Source: an uncultured Prevotellaceae bacterium
GTDB taxonomy: Bacteria; Bacteroidota; Bacteroidia; Bacteroidales; Bacteroidaceae
Length of the DNA stretch: 51,619 nt
Direction of reading: 5' to 3'
Assembly (NCBI GenBank): GCA_937898415.1
Contig: CALDLA010000167.1
Location: 1 to 51,619 of the forward strand
A program made the translations under genes and the position numbers. Of this stretch, positions 38,701 through 46,785 are shown in pieces. The notes beneath the pieces were generated by a model. That model was not told where the DNA came from. It worked only from the letters and a program-made list of their open reading frames with translations, and made no database searches. How positions within the stretch are numbered: the stretch's first letter is position 1; each line of letters opens with the position of its first letter.

Positions 38701-39230
38701 TTCTCTAAAGGGGAAATCTCCTTTACGCAGATATTTCTAATATAACTATAGTTATTTGTAGTTGTTGAACCGGAATTTATTACATCTTTGAACACGATGA
38801 CGTGCTCACCCGGCTCCAAATACAGACGAATATAATTAAAGGAAGAATTGGTAGTTGAGCCTTTCTGAACATCATCAATGTACAAAGACAAGGTGTGACT
38901 ACTAGAATTGTTACACCTCCAATCAAAGAGAAGTTCCGTCTTGTATTCAGATTGATAGGTCATGGTCAATGTCGATGTGGAATTGCCAATACCACAGTTA
39001 CCGTTCTTCACGGTATTGTCAACGATAGTCCATGGACGCGTCTCGTCGTTCAGAAACGCTAAAGATACGTCTGCTCGTGTGACAATGGCTGAGGCAATGT
39101 CATTTTCTTCATCATCAGACATTGTCTCAAGAATAGATGGATATGTGAATCCTATAGGTGCTAAAACGCTTGCGACTACAGCATTAGCCGATATCAACGT
39201 CAAAATGGAAATCAAAATAAACTTTTTCAT
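35796..39230 (-). CDS. BspA-type leucine-rich repeat surface protein
   Basis: The protein has 1144 aa with a signal peptide (residues 1-20). Two related beta domains near the start (both with a WPWTI- or RPWTI-like opening around the phrase 'NDETRPWTI' and 'NDANWPWTI') precede a run of LRR_5/BspA repeats at about 360-600, with the usual pattern of 'AF..C..L..I.LP..V..I'. A beta-rich region follows (about 690-1090), and the protein ends with the sorting-like tail YDLQGRQV...GIYIKNGHKV. BspA-type proteins of oral and gut Bacteroidota are adhesins that bind host or bacterial surface molecules. Here the context suggests binding of plant or cell-surface glycans, but this is not shown. It has neither a dockerin nor a clear cohesin-like module. 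The gaps to its neighbours are 20 bases upstream and 42 bases downstream to the chosen start. Confidence 0.85.
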   Translation of the reverse strand: MKKFILISILTLISANAVVASVLAPIGFTYPSILETMSDDEENDIASAIVTRADVSLAFLNDETRPWTIVDNTVKNGNCGIGNSTSTLTMTYQSEYKTELLFDWRCNNSSSHTLSLYIDDVQKGSTTNSSFNYIRLYLEPGEHVIVFKDVINSGSTTTNNYSYIRNICVKEISPLENAVLTENSQPLTFENDANWPWTIEDGYIESGNWSKEQTGSHFQTTFTVDKTSKFSYEIAIPSYNTYYNNGTSQSCHQLYLYLNGIKMDYWEAQRDWTNDVWGLEPGTYTLEIVDTLKRSTGYVARLRNIELSNNWKTVELATAGTLGYETLSLPDFDVLTDVEMLKIVGPLNGNDWTDIKNMTNLLALDLSEAVINEIPNNAFDGKGRLNSVILPEGITHIGDYAFRGTKIRRITIPSTVKTINQYAFNGTPIQYVNFANNSQIETIAQFAFAGCSSLQNVTLNGNTTLKTINNAAFYNCTSLKEFVMPNSVTDVGYSAFDHCQSMKTIVFSDGMTVINDHVCQYCTSLEQLHLPQGLKKINVGSFFQTDNLRKIDLPPTVNEIKSYAFGNCALDSIILPISMQYLYRYAFNNCKNLKYIEMPSYLETGEVDYYTYYYYADETSIRSSYYSDRRFYGYYDNFRNCSAIEKVVMRSATPPAISSDPFNDARGKSDITLVVPSFSVVNYKLDTYWYQFGNIVEGDDVDYWKVTSPLMLTNNRRMQGTPDVDLYYGGQLTVGGNAPMEMGQFNMFINESNPGRLLNTCEAMSADAVTTNFSVNANTWYFFTPLHDVVLSDITVSNNASYVFRYYDSQNRATNGTGASWKNVDTEKLMAGQGYIFHCNTACVITMPTDATGQAQLFRTGDVTRSLTVYEATTSANRSWNYVGNPYPTYYDIYYMDFTAPITVWTGSTYKAYSIADDNYVLRPMQSFFVQKPDAVDVIVFHKEGRQLTSTVERATARSFTKEHSRKLFNLQIDGNGFDDETRIVVNEAASSAYELNCDAAKFMSFDTDVPQIYTVDNEGNGYAINERPLSDEQIKLAYYVGKEGLYTIQAKRADGEILLYDKQENKTVNLAKESYTFYTDATSMANTNRFTLHLNVNGGEATGINVVDETKTSGQKPVYDLQGRQVVSPRKGIYIKNGHKVVN

Positions 39231-39250
39231 AATAATTGCGTTTTTTAGTT

Positions 39251-42200
39251 TTACTTCTTCTGGAATTTCTTGTTGCCATGACGGTCAATGACAATGCTGC
39301 CATTGCGACCTACTGATAGGCGATAGCGTTCATCAGAGGACTGACGGACAGTCGGGGCTATACCCGTTGTCTGGTCGTCAAGGGCAACCGTGATGCGCTG
39401 TGCCTGACTGTCAGCCATGACAGAGCGGATCATCTTGGTATTTCCTGTCGTGCGGGCAATCGCCGTCTCGCCAACGGGCAAGGTAGCCCCCTTCATAGAA
39501 TAGCCGATGATGCGGGTGTATCCCTTGTCATGTCGTACCGCACAGGTAAATCCAGCCTGCTCCAGTGATTTCAATATATTGACAGACTCAGAGCTGCGCA
39601 GGGTAATGTCAAACGTCGCCACGGGTCTACTGGTGTTGATGAACAATTGACCATCGCGGCAGTAAACCGTTGCTTCTGCGGTTTCCATAGCCGAAGTCTC
39701 AGTGGCTCGTGCTCCGTCCACAGTTTCTTCTTCATCATCCACCTCTGTATTGATTAATAGCGTGACTAATTTCACCACGTCCTGAACGTTGATGACTTCA
39801 TCCTCCCACAAGTTCGCTGCGGTGAAGTTGAAGGGCGTATCGTACATGATATTCCCATAATCGAAGATGTGGTTAATGCTTCTTTGTAGGTCGAGTACGT
39901 CTACCAGACCATCAAAGTTGGCATCGCCAAGGGAGAAGAACAACTTTGCAAGAATTCTAATGGTGCCGACCTGCTGTTCATCATAACAATAAACAGTTAA
40001 CGTGTCACCACTCTGTCCCCGATAGTTCCAGTCGTCACTAATTAACTGGGGTTGTAGTAATTGACCGTCTTCAATACTAAGTAGCATAGCCCAATTGTCA
40101 TCTGGACTCCAAACCGTGTGAAGAGTCGTATTATATGTTTGATTTTCATGGTGATATGTTGCAATGCTTGGTAAATCATTCAGCAGACCACTTCCTGTAA
40201 GATTTGAGAGGTTGATATCCAGTGTACGATAGGAAGTTTGATAACTCAAATCGAGGCGAGTCACTTTAGGCGAAATCATCGGATTAACGTCCTCAAAACA
40301 GTTCTTGGTAGCATTGAGGCTAACCAAGTTGGTCAAAGGTTGTGCAAACGCGCCGATATTGCCTGACAAATGATTCTCCGAGAAATCCAGATTTTTGATG
40401 GGGAATGTCGCTGTCGGGTTCTGCACTAAGTACCCCTCCATCTGTTGACCGATGTCGCTTGATAACGTATTTGAACTGAGGTTTAGCGTTTCTAAATAAG
40501 GCAAAGTCATAAGGGCAAGCGGGAATGTGCCAGCAAGGTTGTTGTTCGACAAATCTATAGAGGTTATATGACCACCTTTGCATGTCACGCCAGGCAGGTC
40601 TTCCCTATAAAGTACGTCTGCGTCCAAATTCCATTTGTTCGTCCATTGATCGGTATCATCCATGGCGGTGTATGCAGCTTTCAGCAGTGCCAATTCCTCT
40701 GCACTGATATTAAGTGGTGCCGTGACATCCTCTACGTCACCGGTCTTGATAATAAAGATGAAATCCAGTCCGGCATCTTTATTTCCTCCTTTGAACGATA
40801 TGACCATAGGACGGTCAGTCCATATATCCATTGTGTTCTCGTAGAAATTGTTATAGTTTGTGGTCATATCCAACTCCAAGTCCTTTCCACAATAGATGGT
40901 CATTTGCTGTTCATTGCCGGCGACAGAACTTACTGCGTAGATGACGTATTCGCCTGATGGCAGTGTGGTTATGACCGTCGTATCCTCTGCGTATGCACAG
41001 GCGGCATTAGAACTTCTGACCACCATGTTGCCATGCTCACAGACTACTAAGCCTGGAAGATTCTCGGCTTCGGCGATGAATGCGGGATTGTCATAGACAG
41101 GGGTATAGACTACGCTCTGTACGACATTGTCCTCGCTCATGGTGAACGGTATACGGTACTCTAACCTGTGTTCTCCACTCTGTTGATAGTCTGCATGCCA
41201 TATCTTGTTGTCAAAACTGATGTATGCAGAGTAAGGTAACATGAATTCTTCCTGTTCAAAGGTTTGTTCCGAAACCAGTTCCGTTAATAGGTTGCCTTCT
41301 TCGTCCACGGCGTTCAAGGTGTAGTTCCATTTTTGCGCCTCACGGAATACTAATGTCAACTCGTTGGCACTGGCATCTTCAACAATTATTGTGGATCCGC
41401 TCTCCTTGAAGATATATTTGGTGCTGCCATCTTCAGTGATGAAAGCATCTATGTATTCTTCTTCCGGCTCATATTCAAAGCCAACAAAAGTGCTCGCCAC
41501 CTCGTCGTCCTTGATAGTTGCCCCGTTTTCGTCTACATAGTGAAGCGTACACGTTGTTTCTACTAACTCAGGTATGTCACCGTCCTTAAGTTGTCGAACA
41601 ACCAAGTTGTCAATGGCAAAATTAGCCAAATAACGTTTTGTAACGAACTCCATGGTGCCAAGGCCACCTTTCTTGCTGGAGCGACCAATCAGATTTAATG
41701 GGAGTATGGCTTCGCCAGTCTCTTTATTGGTGATGGTCAGGAAAGTCAGTTGGCCGTAACGTGACAATTTGATGGTAATCCAAGTTACATCATTGATGGA
41801 GTGACGACTATTAGCCTTGTCTGAGTTGGGCAGGGTTACAATCTTTCTCGTATTGTTGACTTTCCAAGTCGTAGCCCATGTGCCAGTGGCCGTCAGCGAT
41901 AACATGGCCGACTCGTCGTCCTCATCATAGATGGTGAACGAGACTGGTGTCTGATCGCTGGAGTTGCTGACTTTCAAGTCGAACTGCATGGTAAAATTAT
42001 GACCAGCAGGAACAAGGTTTTTCAAAGATTCACTTTTTAGTACACATCCATTATTATTGCGGGTGTCTTGGTCGACGGACAAATAGTGATTGTCGAAGTC
42101 ATCTTCCAAAACAACAGGCGTAAAGCGACCTTCCTGACTTGTCATCCAGTCAATCGTCCCGTCTTCATAGTCTTGTTTATAGAAGATGGGACTATACAGC

Positions 42201-45200
42201 AGTATCTCTGAGACTGTCACTTTTTGCCAATATGCATCCTTGATAGCGTTCAAGTGGGCGAAACCATTCTCTTCTACGATTTTGGCAATGTCATACGTGA
42301 ACAGTTTCCCATTGTCGCTCTTGGTGTAATAAGCATCCGTCCATGTGCCATTCTGAGGCATCTCAAGCATCTTTGAGAGTTCCTTGTCCGGATTGAATTT
42401 TCCGTTAGCTTCTGTACGGTTCATCAAAACACGTGGTGCGCCGGCTGAAACAGAGATATAGAGACGGTCGAAGTTTGAAAGGTCGGCATAAAATAATTCC
42501 AAGACACTTGAATGACCATAGACCATATCTGTTGGGACCATGAGGTTATAGGCACTATAGCCGTTACCCTGTACTGTGGCATCTGCGGTGTCACATTTGT
42601 CCCAAACCTTAAACATCTCTGGTGTAAGGTAAGAATAACCAGGAAGCAGTTTAAGACTGTCAATTGCAGCTATTAGTTCACTTTTAAGTCGTTGAATCTC
42701 ATCTTCGCTGAGTTGTTCTACATTATATTCTTTGAGGCTTGCAATAACGTCCTGTAAATGTGTGAAGCTGTTTTCCGTCTTGCCAATAACAGTAATTGTT
42801 TCTGCCAGGGAAATAAATGATGAGAACGATGTTTTCAACAGTGGTTCTCTGAAACTGATAAGCGTATCAATCCTGTTCTGGATGCCTTCATTATTGACAC
42901 TTCCTTCTTCGTATTCTGTCAGATAGGTGGCTAGTCGGGTTCTTGTCTCACTGACAACGTCGGATTCGACAGCAATACCGCTGACTATATTATTATACTC
43001 GTCAATGACATTCTTGAACTCGTTATAATTTTCGTATGATGTGGAAAGACTGTCAACCATTTCGCTAACGGCACTCTTCAGCAAATCAGTTTCGTCATTC
43101 TCGTAGAGTTCATTCTTGCAGATTCCCGACAGGAGGGCTGTGGCATTGTCAAAGGTCTGTTTGTTCAGCTTCTTGTCGCTCATGAAACGCACAATACCTG
43201 CCAACTGAGTAGTGTCGGCAGCTATTTCGGCAGTAAGGAAGATGTCCTTCGAAATACGGGCGGGGTCTTTGGCACTGTAGAGGGCATTGAGTGCTGCGAA
43301 CATGGCCTCGCCGTCGTTATTTTCAATAGCTGTCTCTGCATCGGCAAACGCCGTGGACAAGGCAGCATATTCCGTCTTACCCATCAGTAGCCCCATATAT
43401 TCTCGGACGTCGTTCATGGACGTTTCCAATACGGGCTTGATGACGTCCGGGTTGAAACCGCGATAAATCAACTTGAAGTCATCCCAAATGACCCAGCTAT
43501 CATTCAATTGACTGGAATTACCTTTTACGCCAAGGCGCATCACATCGCCTTCACTGGCAATAAGACCATAGGCAGACTGTTTGTACATGCCATCAGAGAA
43601 AGCAATAGCGGCGCTGGCCATGCCATTGGGGAAATAATATTGTGTTTCATCTTTCCACTGATACGCATAATCAGTACTGCCGTTGCTATAGAATGATTCG
43701 TCGGTGATCTGCTTGGGGTCGCCATATACATTGACAAAGTTCGTGGCATTGTTGTTCATATAGACATAGACGGGAACGCCGTTGGGCTTCACATAATCAA
43801 CATTTTGCGCCAAATAGGCGTCCCAGGCGTTGTCTCCACGGCCGTATCGATAGAAACCCTGCACTTGAATCTCATAAACACCTACAGGAACTCCCGATAC
43901 TTCTTGATAGATATCGAAAGAACTATTGTTCCATGCCTCATAACACTGGTTGCTGTCGCTTCCTCCTGGTCTTACGTTGCCCTGATGACCATTGGCACCT
44001 GAACCAGGAGCAGCCTCGACGGTCCATCCCGTTTCTCCAGCTTCGAAGTCTGGGTTGACGAGCAACATGGTGACATCTACATTGTTCTTGTCCGGGGCAT
44101 TGTCAATATATGCAGCTATATACCTTTTCGTTGCGACCTCAAGGGCAGCATCTAATTCTGCCATAGTGGCATCCTTGTTCAAATAGACGGCTTTTATGTC
44201 ACTGACATCACCGTTTATAGTCTCAATATAGTCTATCTTTTCTTTCAGTCTTTGTGCCTTGTTATAGAGTTCCATTCTGCTATTCAGGTCGTCTAATTCC
44301 ACTTGACTTACCAGAGTCCAGTTGATGTAATGACCATCTCCTTGTTGGAGGAATGGCGAGAGTGCCGTGTTCTGGGGATTCTCATTCACATTGAGTCCGA
44401 CATATCTATTCGGGTATGATTCTTTGTTGTAATCCGGGTTCTTTGATGAAGCTAGCAGACGGAAAGTACCGTCACCGTTGTCTTCAACCTCCCAGTAATA
44501 GTTCGCTTGCCAGTTAAGGTCGACGAACATAGCCGTTTCACTATCAAAGAAAACCATATTCCATCCGCCTTTTGCCTGTGAATAGTCGTTAAACAGGTAT
44601 ACTCCGTCAACAGTATCTTTGTCAAATCTTACTTTTAGCCCTTGCTCACCAACACTGGCCTGTGTACCCCATGAATTGCCTTCAGTAAAGTATGCTTTGG
44701 CTCCGATATTGTAAAGATACATTTCTTTATCAGTGACAAAACTCGAATAACCTGGCTGAGGTTTCTGCCGCACACCGTCAACGATAACGACTCCGTCAGG
44801 TCCTTCAAGTTTTACCCTTTCGGCATCAGACAAGTCCTGTTCGGTAGCATCGTATTGATTGATGTAGAATTCTATGTCGTCGAAATAATAGGTGTTGTCA
44901 TCCTTCAGATTGTATAAGTTGAAGGTGATGGTTTGCACCCCATACTGACTATCGGTAATATAGCCGTATTTTTCGAATGTCTGCCATACTGTTGTCGCAT
45001 CAAGGCTGCCAAACATATTCCAGTACAGCCATTCTCCGGGAAGTCCGTGTGCCTCCGTCGTAATCGTGGCGTCCTTGTCGGCTCTGTACTTCATTCTGAA
45101 GAGGTATTTCTCACCGGCCTTAAACTTGTGATTAGTGGTTACAAAGAACTGGTAGACACCGCCGTCTTCACCAGCTATAGTCCTAACTACTGCAGCCCGG

Positions 45201-45928
45201 GAGCCTCCGATGCCTACTCCTTCTTCAATGTTGACTTTCGGGTCCTTTCCATTTTCCTTGCATATCATGCTATAGAGTTGCCTTCCGAGGGTATCACCAA
45301 TGACACAATCGTCGGAAGCGCAGTTGCCGTTCACCATGACATTCATATACACAGGCTCAAGAACTGGCTCGTCTGGCTCAATCTCAATAACTTCCACCTT
45401 ATTTATATATATAGTCCCAACAGTTTTTCCGCACTGCATGATAATATGTACGTTGTTATCGCTGGAAAAGTATGATTTTGGAATGTATACGTCGGCTGTC
45501 TGGAGTTCGTCACTGGCTACAAGGTCAAGACTCTTCTCCATCGTATTGCTCCAAGTACCCATGTTGATATTGACAGAACTACTCACTGAAGATCTGTATG
45601 TAATGCGCACGATGTAGCCGTACTGATCTTTGAGGCTGAGTCCATCTGCAATAAATGGTTGAAAGTCCCAGACATTACGTTCTATAGTGTTCTGAATTTG
45701 TAGACTGCCGTCAATCACGTCATAAGAGGCCCCTTCAGGCGCGTCCATCCTATAGAATGGGTAGCCTGAGAATTCTGTCACCTCCCATCCTGTCTTGTTT
45801 AATACTGACAGTGTCTGGTTTTCAAAGTCAACGGTATAGATAACCGTTTGCTCTCCAGCATACACACTGAGAATACTTGCCACGAATAGCAGCAGTAGCG
45901 TCGTTAAAAATCTTGTAAGTATTTTCAT
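39251..45928 (-). CDS. Giant secreted protein with carbohydrate-binding-like, LRR and dockerin modules; first gene of the operon
   Basis: The frame is open from 46042, but I chose the ATG at 45928 (2225 aa) because it starts a clear signal peptide (MKILTRFLTTLLLLFVASI) and sits downstream of the promoter. In order: a beta-sandwich (about 25-150); a CBM4/9-like domain (about 155-360, ending YYFDDIEFYI) shared with the two proteins at the left end of the window; a region with tryptophan-rich strands; a second CBM-like domain (about 620-810); a long helical part (about 820-1180); further beta domains, one resembling a laminin-G/concanavalin fold (about 1250-1430); a plant-type LRR (about 1743-1916); a dockerin (about 2001-2057, loop 1 DANFDGLVDVLD complete, loop 2 NLWEDEVINVQD weaker); a beta domain; and a basic tail (RHGNKKFQKK). 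It lacks the sorting-like tail, so it could be held at the surface through its dockerin. Confidence 0.82.
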   Translation of the reverse strand: MKILTRFLTTLLLLFVASILSVYAGEQTVIYTVDFENQTLSVLNKTGWEVTEFSGYPFYRMDAPEGASYDVIDGSLQIQNTIERNVWDFQPFIADGLSLKDQYGYIVRITYRSSVSSSVNINMGTWSNTMEKSLDLVASDELQTADVYIPKSYFSSDNNVHIIMQCGKTVGTIYINKVEVIEIEPDEPVLEPVYMNVMVNGNCASDDCVIGDTLGRQLYSMICKENGKDPKVNIEEGVGIGGSRAAVVRTIAGEDGGVYQFFVTTNHKFKAGEKYLFRMKYRADKDATITTEAHGLPGEWLYWNMFGSLDATTVWQTFEKYGYITDSQYGVQTITFNLYNLKDDNTYYFDDIEFYINQYDATEQDLSDAERVKLEGPDGVVIVDGVRQKPQPGYSSFVTDKEMYLYNIGAKAYFTEGNSWGTQASVGEQGLKVRFDKDTVDGVYLFNDYSQAKGGWNMVFFDSETAMFVDLNWQANYYWEVEDNGDGTFRLLASSKNPDYNKESYPNRYVGLNVNENPQNTALSPFLQQGDGHYINWTLVSQVELDDLNSRMELYNKAQRLKEKIDYIETINGDVSDIKAVYLNKDATMAELDAALEVATKRYIAAYIDNAPDKNNVDVTMLLVNPDFEAGETGWTVEAAPGSGANGHQGNVRPGGSDSNQCYEAWNNSSFDIYQEVSGVPVGVYEIQVQGFYRYGRGDNAWDAYLAQNVDYVKPNGVPVYVYMNNNATNFVNVYGDPKQITDESFYSNGSTDYAYQWKDETQYYFPNGMASAAIAFSDGMYKQSAYGLIASEGDVMRLGVKGNSSQLNDSWVIWDDFKLIYRGFNPDVIKPVLETSMNDVREYMGLLMGKTEYAALSTAFADAETAIENNDGEAMFAALNALYSAKDPARISKDIFLTAEIAADTTQLAGIVRFMSDKKLNKQTFDNATALLSGICKNELYENDETDLLKSAVSEMVDSLSTSYENYNEFKNVIDEYNNIVSGIAVESDVVSETRTRLATYLTEYEEGSVNNEGIQNRIDTLISFREPLLKTSFSSFISLAETITVIGKTENSFTHLQDVIASLKEYNVEQLSEDEIQRLKSELIAAIDSLKLLPGYSYLTPEMFKVWDKCDTADATVQGNGYSAYNLMVPTDMVYGHSSVLELFYADLSNFDRLYISVSAGAPRVLMNRTEANGKFNPDKELSKMLEMPQNGTWTDAYYTKSDNGKLFTYDIAKIVEENGFAHLNAIKDAYWQKVTVSEILLYSPIFYKQDYEDGTIDWMTSQEGRFTPVVLEDDFDNHYLSVDQDTRNNNGCVLKSESLKNLVPAGHNFTMQFDLKVSNSSDQTPVSFTIYDEDDESAMLSLTATGTWATTWKVNNTRKIVTLPNSDKANSRHSINDVTWITIKLSRYGQLTFLTITNKETGEAILPLNLIGRSSKKGGLGTMEFVTKRYLANFAIDNLVVRQLKDGDIPELVETTCTLHYVDENGATIKDDEVASTFVGFEYEPEEEYIDAFITEDGSTKYIFKESGSTIIVEDASANELTLVFREAQKWNYTLNAVDEEGNLLTELVSEQTFEQEEFMLPYSAYISFDNKIWHADYQQSGEHRLEYRIPFTMSEDNVVQSVVYTPVYDNPAFIAEAENLPGLVVCEHGNMVVRSSNAACAYAEDTTVITTLPSGEYVIYAVSSVAGNEQQMTIYCGKDLELDMTTNYNNFYENTMDIWTDRPMVISFKGGNKDAGLDFIFIIKTGDVEDVTAPLNISAEELALLKAAYTAMDDTDQWTNKWNLDADVLYREDLPGVTCKGGHITSIDLSNNNLAGTFPLALMTLPYLETLNLSSNTLSSDIGQQMEGYLVQNPTATFPIKNLDFSENHLSGNIGAFAQPLTNLVSLNATKNCFEDVNPMISPKVTRLDLSYQTSYRTLDINLSNLTGSGLLNDLPSIATYHHENQTYNTTLHTVWSPDDNWAMLLSIEDGQLLQPQLISDDWNYRGQSGDTLTVYCYDEQQVGTIRILAKLFFSLGDANFDGLVDVLDLQRSINHIFDYGNIMYDTPFNFTAANLWEDEVINVQDVVKLVTLLINTEVDDEEETVDGARATETSAMETAEATVYCRDGQLFINTSRPVATFDITLRSSESVNILKSLEQAGFTCAVRHDKGYTRIIGYSMKGATLPVGETAIARTTGNTKMIRSVMADSQAQRITVALDDQTTGIAPTVRQSSDERYRLSVGRNGSIVIDRHGNKKFQKK

Positions 45929-46011
45929 AATATAATCATTTGGTTCAAAATTCCCGAGAAAAATGTCTATTTTTCGTTTACAGCGACCGCCCGCTATTGC
46001 AAACGATGGTG

Positions 46012-46043
46012 CAAAAATAAGAAAAAATATCTTAACTGCCAAA
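46012..46043 (-). promoter_or_regulatory. Promoter of the 28-kb giant-protein operon
   Basis: On the minus strand, TTTG (46040-46043) is followed after exactly 20 bases by TATTTTTG (46012-46019) and then CACC. This is a close match to both Bacteroidota promoter elements. It gives a leader of about 75-80 bases before the ATG at 45928. No other equally good promoter was seen at the short gaps inside the operon. Confidence 0.75.
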
Positions 46044-46081
46044 CGATTCAGAGTTTTTTTTCAAAGAATGGCAATTGTTTG

Positions 46082-46390
46082 TCATCCGAAATCCCAGTCC
46101 GTTTCGTAGTGGTCGAAATGGATGCCCTCGGTACTGCCGAAGTGGGCCAGGATTTTCATAATGTCATCCTGCTGCTTGGGCGAGAGCTTGACTAGCGAAG
46201 CGTAAATCCTCTCATCTCTCCCATAATCGCTGGGATTGCCTTTGTACAAAGGGATTTCGGCATGGGAGAGATCATTTTCATCTCTCCCATATCTCTCCTT
46301 CATCTCTCCCATCACCCTCATCAGAGGCGTCAGAGAGCTTTGCCCCAGTTTCCTTGGGCAGGATTGGTTAAAATCGACATCAATGGCCAA
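46082..46390 (-). CDS. Doubtful small ORF overlapping the GGGAGAGATG repeat element
   Basis: This is a 102-aa frame. Its last 35 residues (KLSPKQQDDIMKILAHFG...) look like normal coding sequence. Its middle is encoded by the inverted repeat (ERYGRDENDLS, YGRDERIYA), and a matching peptide (PSDGRDEHISD) is encoded on the opposite strand by the other arm. It could be the 3' remnant of a longer gene whose start was lost or rearranged, or the real end of a small gene. No signal peptide or known domain is visible. It lies upstream of, and in the same direction as, the giant operon, but the operon promoter is downstream of its stop. Confidence 0.3.
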   Translation of the reverse strand: MAIDVDFNQSCPRKLGQSSLTPLMRVMGEMKERYGRDENDLSHAEIPLYKGNPSDYGRDERIYASLVKLSPKQQDDIMKILAHFGSTEGIHFDHYETDWDFG

Positions 46391-46502
46391 CAGGAGAGAT
46401 GATGGGAGAGATTTGGGAGAGAAATGGGAGAGATGAAGGGAGAGATGGAAATGGCAAGATCCCTTTGTTTAAAGGGCTTGTCGCCATCCGACGGGAGAGA
46501 TG
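46211..46502. repeat. Inverted repeat element built of GGGAGAGATG units
   Basis: From about 46211 to 46325 the units read CATCTCTCCC; from about 46393 to 46502 they read GGGAGAGATG. Each half also holds a short palindrome at a matching place: CCTTTGTACAAAGG (46239-46252) and CCCTTT-GTTT-AAAGGG (46461-46476). The whole region could fold into a long imperfect hairpin with about 70 bases of unpaired centre. Confidence 0.75.
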
Positions 46503-46539
46503 AACACATTTCCGATAATACTCCGTCGTTATCTGTCAA

Positions 46540-46645
46540 TAATGCGCGCTTAATTCTCAATAAGGCAGCCTTATTTGCGCTAGATGTTCCCTTACTGGGA
46601 ACTATTAATTCCCACGTTGGGAACAATATATTCCCATCCTGGGAA
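46540..46645. repeat. Series of short palindromes, the last three phased at exactly 22 bp
   Basis: TTCCC-N5-GGGAA occurs at 46587-46601, 46609-46623 and 46631-46645, with different loops and linkers. Two other palindromes precede them: one around GCGCGC at 46544-46549 and AATAAGGC-A-GCCTTATT at 46559-46575, spaced about 20 and 27 bases. The layout (13-15-base palindrome plus 6-9-base linker) is that of the AT palindromes at 17233-17289, with another sequence. Confidence 0.85.
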
Positions 46646-46721
46646 AAAATCAGTACAGGTCGAAGTTTTTCACTTCGCTCAAGGAAACTTCTCCATCTCG
46701 GAAGAAAAAACAAATATTTGT

Positions 46722-46752
46722 TTTGTTCTTCTCTCGATTTTTCGTAACTTTG
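46722..46752 (+). promoter_or_regulatory. Promoter of the CE15 esterase gene
   Basis: TTTG at 46722-46725 and TAACTTTG at 46745-46752 are separated by 19 bases, a good Bacteroidota promoter. The start codon follows 33 bases later. The phased TTCCC/GGGAA palindromes end about 75 bases upstream and could be operator sites. Confidence 0.7.
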
Positions 46753-46785
46753 TCCCGCAATATCAACCGAAACATAACTTAAAAC

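Noticed and set aside
45929..46042. The upstream start at 46042 for the giant protein
   Set aside because: It would lie on top of the promoter (46012-46043) and precede the real signal peptide by 38 residues.
46330..46747. Overlapping frames on both strands (46330-46713 minus, 46424-46747 plus) as genes
   Set aside because: Both run across the palindrome array and the GGGAGAGATG repeats, and the plus frame runs through the CE15 promoter -33 element. Neither has a signal peptide or domain.
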